Below are positions 36,300-39,026 of a stretch of DNA of 39,026 nt, piece after piece. How positions within the stretch are numbered: the stretch's first letter is position 1; every line of letters starts with the position of its first letter. The position numbers and the translations under genes are program-made. The stretch is from an uncultured Prevotella sp. (lineage in GTDB: Bacteria; Bacteroidota; Bacteroidia; Bacteroidales; Bacteroidaceae), in the NCBI RefSeq assembly GCF_937863835.1, contig NZ_CALMHT010000003.1:1-39026 (forward strand). Reading direction: 5' to 3'. The notes beneath the pieces were generated by a model. It was not told where the DNA came from and made no database searches. It saw only the letters and a list, made by a program, of their open reading frames with translations.

Positions 36300-37393
36300 A
36301 GATTCTGTTATTAGGCGAATATAGTAATGTGCACCACACATTAGGCGAAGGTCTGAAGGCTCTCGGGCACCAGGTGACAGTGGCTTCCAACGGCGACTTC
36401 TGGAAAGACTATCCACGTGATGTCGATATGAGCCGTACGTATACCAAATGGGGCGGCATCCGGCTGCTGTCGCGTTTTTACATGCATCTGAACAGGTTTG
36501 AGGGGTATGACATCGTACAACTGATCAACCCTATGTTTCTGGAACTGAAAGCGGAAAGACTGTTCGCTATCTACCGATTCCTCAGGAAGCACAACAGGAA
36601 AGTCATACTTTGCGGATTCGGAATGGATTATTACTGGGTTCACACCTGCGTGCATCAAAGGCACCTTAAATATAGTGATTTTAATATCGGCGACCGACTG
36701 AGGGATACTGCCGACGCCCGAAAAGAGATCAGAGACTGGACCGACTCACCCAAAGAGAGGTTGAACGTGATGATAGCCGATGATTGTGACGGCATCATCA
36801 CAGGTCTGTACGAATATTGGACCTGCTATCACCCAGTCTTTCCCGACAAGACGGTATATATCCCCTTCCCCATCCATTCTTCCCTAGATATGAAAGAGAG
36901 GAACCCATCCGGCAAAACAAGGATTTTCATCGGCATCAACAGGGAACGCAATGAATACAAAGGCACAGACATCATGCTCTCTGCCGCCGAAGATATCATC
37001 CGTAAATATCCAGATCGGGCGGAACTGGTCAAGGCCGAGTCTGTTCCCTTCGATGAATATCAGCACCTCATGGATGGATGCGATCTGATACTCGACCAAC
37101 TATACAGTTATACACCTTCCATGAACTCCCTGTTGGCGATGTCGAAAGGCATCATTGATGTGGGTGGCGGCGAAGAAGAACAATACGAACTGATCGGAGA
37201 GAAAACGTTGCGCCCTATTATCAATGTACAACCCCACAGAGAAAGTGTCTATCAGGAACTCGAACAGATTGTGCTGCATCCCGAACGTATCGCCCCTCTG
37301 AAACGGCAAAGCAAGGAATATGTAAGCAAGTACCACGACTACATCCAGGTGTCCCGACAGTACGAGGACTTCTATCGTTCACTTTTAAAATAA
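36296..37393 (+). CDS. Putative glycosyltransferase, GT-B type
   Basis: The N-terminus MKILLLGEYSNVHHTLGEGLKALGHQVTVAS is a typical GT-B nucleotide-fold start. The C-half contains the strand IFIGINRERNEYKGTDI and an acidic patch GGGEEEQYELIGE near where GT4 enzymes bind the nucleotide-sugar. The exact family is uncertain. ATGA overlap with the GT2 gene and a 5-nt gap to the zinc-ribbon gene place it in the glycan operon. Confidence 0.82.
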   Translation: MKILLLGEYSNVHHTLGEGLKALGHQVTVASNGDFWKDYPRDVDMSRTYTKWGGIRLLSRFYMHLNRFEGYDIVQLINPMFLELKAERLFAIYRFLRKHNRKVILCGFGMDYYWVHTCVHQRHLKYSDFNIGDRLRDTADARKEIRDWTDSPKERLNVMIADDCDGIITGLYEYWTCYHPVFPDKTVYIPFPIHSSLDMKERNPSGKTRIFIGINRERNEYKGTDIMLSAAEDIIRKYPDRAELVKAESVPFDEYQHLMDGCDLILDQLYSYTPSMNSLLAMSKGIIDVGGGEEEQYELIGEKTLRPIINVQPHRESVYQELEQIVLHPERIAPLKRQSKEYVSKYHDYIQVSRQYEDFYRSLLK

Positions 37394-37398
37394 CAGTC

Positions 37399-37692
37399 AT
37401 GGCATGGAAAATAAAATATAAATGCGAACAATGCGGATACGAAGCTGAGATATACGAGGGACGGGGCCTGTTCGGCCAACATATCACAGCCATGTCATGT
37501 CCCGAATGTCATACAATACAGAATATTGTCGTCGGCGGTGTTATCGGTGATGTCGCGCCGTCATTCAATTCGGAGGTCAACCGACTATGCCTCAGATGCG
37601 GCAGCGATCGGATCAGGATATGGAACATGCACACCTGTCCGGCATGTGGGGGCGAAATGCATAAGACCGGCAATCAAGAGTTTTGGACCTAA
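37399..37692 (+). CDS. Small double zinc-ribbon protein
   Basis: It is 97 aa with four CxxC knuckles: Cys9/12, Cys34/37, Cys64/67 and Cys80/83. Together they would form two zinc ribbons. It has no signal peptide or enzymatic motif. It follows the glycosyltransferases by 5 nt and is probably co-transcribed, but I know no role for such a protein in glycan synthesis. It may be a regulatory or nucleic-acid-binding passenger. Confidence 0.8.
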   Translation: MAWKIKYKCEQCGYEAEIYEGRGLFGQHITAMSCPECHTIQNIVVGGVIGDVAPSFNSEVNRLCLRCGSDRIRIWNMHTCPACGGEMHKTGNQEFWT

Positions 37693-37693
37693 A

Positions 37694-37724
37694 AAATCAT
37701 CCGCATTTTTTCCCCCGATGATTT
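37694..37724. other. Hairpin between the glycan operon and the AraC gene
   Basis: AAATCATC (37694-37701) pairs with GATGATTT (37717-37724) over 8 bp, with a 15-nt loop that contains T6 and C5 runs. It starts within 2 nt of the zinc-ribbon stop and overlaps the -33 element of the next promoter. It has no U-tail, so it is only a weak terminator candidate. Confidence 0.35.
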
Positions 37725-37753
37725 GGTAGGATAAACTTTTTTATGTACTTTTG
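37722..37753 (+). promoter_or_regulatory. Promoter of the membrane AraC gene
   Basis: TTTG (37722-37725), a 20-bp spacer and TACTTTTG (37746-37753). The G is 10 nt before the ATG at 37763, leaving a leader of a few bases at most. The TTG at 37751 that would extend the frame lies inside the -7 box and cannot be the start from this promoter. Confidence 0.72.
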
Positions 37754-37762
37754 CCGATAGGA

Positions 37763-38857
37763 ATGACAACTGTGTTTTACATAACCAATACGGTTTTATT
37801 ACTGACCATCTTTGCGATGCTGATATTCATGTACGGCAGAGCCAGATTGATGAACGACGATTCTTTTCAATTGCGCCGACGCTCATTTATCACTTTTTAT
37901 ATCATGCTCGCCGTCCACATAGGTTCGTCTTACGATATCATCACCCCTCAGGGTGCAGAGGTGCTCGCCACCTTTCCCATCTGCACGTTATGTGCGGTCT
38001 TCACCACGTTTATGATGTTCTCTTCCGCCTATTTCGGGCGCAACCACCATCACAGTTTCTCGTTATGGTTTGTACTGATGCAGTATCCCGCCATCATGCT
38101 TGTCATACATTTCGTCACCCGTCTGTCGGGCAGGTACGTCAGAATCCATTCCATGAGCGACATCTTATTCAGTCGTCACGGTGAGATGCACGTCATCTTT
38201 GTGGGCAGACTGGCATTTATGGCCGTCGTCATCGTATGCTTCCTCTTCATGATATGTATGTTGATAGATGCCTACGCATATTATCGGAGACAGAACTACG
38301 AGGAGAACGCCAGGAGGAAATACATGCGGAGGGATGAGATTATGGACATCGCCATCTACGCCGCCCTGCTCATCTGCATGATGATATCTTTCCTTATTCC
38401 GCAGATACTGCCGCATATCATTGCCAACATACTGATGACGGCCATGATAGGCAGAACCCTGTATGTATACAACAACTTCCTGCTCTATTCCGAGACAGCA
38501 ACCCGGAAGATAGCTATATTTGCCCATATCGCCAAGCAGATCAGTTGGCTGGCGGACAAGGAATGCAACAATCCCGTGTATCAGAGCACCCCTACCCTCG
38601 ACGAGGTGGCAGATGCCCTTCAGGTAGACCGTCATGATTTCAGCGACTATCTGTATGAAGCCCTCCATACCAATTTCTCGGGATGGGTCAGCGAGCAGAA
38701 GTTACAGCACGCCACCAGTCAGCTCACACTTACCGCCCGCAAGATCAGTGAACTGGCAGTAGTCTGCGGCTATGCCAACGCCACATCCCTAAGCCGTGCC
38801 TTCAAGGCCAAATACGGCAAATCCCCTTCCGAATACCGCGAAGAAAACAAAATGTGA
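37763..38857 (+). CDS. Membrane-embedded AraC-family transcription regulator
   Basis: The N-terminal ~235 residues contain about six or seven hydrophobic helices (TTVFYITNTVLLLTIFAMLIF, then YIMLAVHIG, FVLMQYPAIMLVIHFV, FMAVVIVCFLFMICMLIDAY, ALLICMMISFLIPQIL). The last ~95 are an AraC-type double helix-turn-helix: PTLDEVADALQVDRHDFSDYL, then ARKISELAVVCGYANATSLSRAFKAKYGKSPSEYR. The protein would bind DNA while anchored in the inner membrane and sense a membrane or periplasmic cue. The start is ATG 37763, giving 364 aa. The tandem repeats 34 bp past its stop (38891-38951) have AraC-like spacing. Confidence 0.9.
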   Translation: MTTVFYITNTVLLLTIFAMLIFMYGRARLMNDDSFQLRRRSFITFYIMLAVHIGSSYDIITPQGAEVLATFPICTLCAVFTTFMMFSSAYFGRNHHHSFSLWFVLMQYPAIMLVIHFVTRLSGRYVRIHSMSDILFSRHGEMHVIFVGRLAFMAVVIVCFLFMICMLIDAYAYYRRQNYEENARRKYMRRDEIMDIAIYAALLICMMISFLIPQILPHIIANILMTAMIGRTLYVYNNFLLYSETATRKIAIFAHIAKQISWLADKECNNPVYQSTPTLDEVADALQVDRHDFSDYLYEALHTNFSGWVSEQKLQHATSQLTLTARKISELAVVCGYANATSLSRAFKAKYGKSPSEYREENKM

Positions 38858-38877
38858 TTTTTTTGCCTTTGTAACTT

Positions 38878-38890
38878 ATTGATAATCAAT
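38878..38890. repeat. 13-bp perfect palindrome upstream of the tandem repeats
   Basis: ATTGAT-A-ATCAAT, directly abutting the first 20-bp repeat unit at 38891. It may be part of the same operator region; there is no independent evidence. Confidence 0.35.
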
Positions 38891-38951
38891 CGATGTACAT
38901 ATTTTCTTGCCGATGTACATATTTTTTTTACCGAGATGCTTACCTTTTTCG
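38891..38951. promoter_or_regulatory. Tandem 20-21-bp repeats, putative AraC-type operator
   Basis: Unit 1 (38891-38910) and unit 2 (38911-38931) share CGATGTACATATTTT exactly. A degenerate third unit (38932-38951) begins CGAGATGCTTAC and keeps the T-run. The 20-21-bp period (two helical turns) and same-strand orientation are typical of AraC-family half-site arrays. The array ends about 35 bp upstream of the -7 element at 38986, where an activator would meet RNA polymerase. Confidence 0.6.
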
Positions 38952-38985
38952 GGGAGATGATAATATCCCATTTGATCCTTATTCG

Positions 38986-38993
38986 TAACTTTG
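38986..38993 (+). promoter_or_regulatory. -7 element of the right-edge gene
   Basis: TAACTTTG followed by C. The last G is 5 nt from the A of the ATG at 38998. No TTG is found at the normal -33 position (around 38962-38966), which suits a promoter that depends on an activator bound to the adjacent repeats. Confidence 0.6.
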
Positions 38994-38997
38994 CACG

Positions 38998-39026
38998 ATG
39001 AATTTAAAGAGATGGAACTATTCGAC
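38998..39026 (+). CDS. 5' end of a gene cut by the right edge
   Basis: The open frame starts Met-Asn-Leu-Lys-Arg-Trp-Asn-Tyr-Ser and runs off the window. The ATG is chosen because it coincides with the expected transcription start of the -7 element at 38986-38993. The product cannot be named; the tandem repeats upstream suggest control by the membrane AraC regulator. Confidence 0.5.

Overview
The window looks like a chromosomal segment of a Prevotella-like member of the Bacteroidota. Four things support this. Promoters have the phylum's form, TTTG about 19-20 bp upstream of TAnnTTTG. Shine-Dalgarno sequences are almost absent. The ATP synthase operon starts with beta-epsilon. The gene content is typical of the phylum: an outer-membrane receptor with an OMP-type barrel, a FecI/FecR-type sigma/anti-sigma pair with an STN protein, a Por-type C-terminal sorting-like domain, and CE2 and C69 hydrolases. 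The species cannot be fixed from the sequence alone.

Layout. 1-850 is a gene-free, AT-rich, probably regulatory region upstream of a leftward gene that only begins at the edge. It carries two 24-bp dyads and a 22-bp-period direct repeat. 853-2663 (minus) holds two coupled secreted-protein genes. 2934-5009 (minus) is an outer-membrane receptor, divergent from a histidine kinase/OmpR-type regulator pair (5164-7196, plus), with direct and inverted repeats between the two promoters. 7284-13339 (plus) runs lipoprotein, alpha-repeat exported protein, ADP-forming acyl-CoA synthetase, EamA transporter. 13340-17560 (minus) is a tight four-gene operon: an exported carboxypeptidase-regulatory-like protein, ECF sigma factor, FecR anti-sigma factor, and a paralogue of the first protein fused to an STN signalling domain. 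17661-22809 holds hydrolases and a transporter: CE2 esterase, C69 peptidase, nucleoside-type MFS carrier, and an alpha/beta hydrolase on the plus strand.

22859-32772 is energy metabolism on the minus strand. NhaD antiporter and phosphofructokinase come first, then atpD-C-(atpI-like)-B-E-F-H-A-G with its own near-consensus promoter and a strong terminator. 32875-37692 is a surface-polysaccharide segment: a Wzx-like flippase on minus, divergent from three glycosyltransferases and a small zinc-ribbon protein on plus. 37763-38857 is a membrane-embedded AraC-type regulator, followed by tandem 20-21-bp repeats, a -7 element and the first codons of another gene.

The most unusual features are these. 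(1) The sigma/anti-sigma operon has its STN input domain on a protein with no TonB receptor barrel. (2) The membrane-bound AraC regulator sits beside an array with AraC-type spacing. (3) At five genes (both edge genes, the MFS carrier, the first glycosyltransferase, and less strictly the AraC gene) the -7 element lies so close to the ATG that the mRNA should be leaderless or nearly so. (4) The left intergenic region is densely organised. All functional statements rest on motif recognition by eye; no database search was run.
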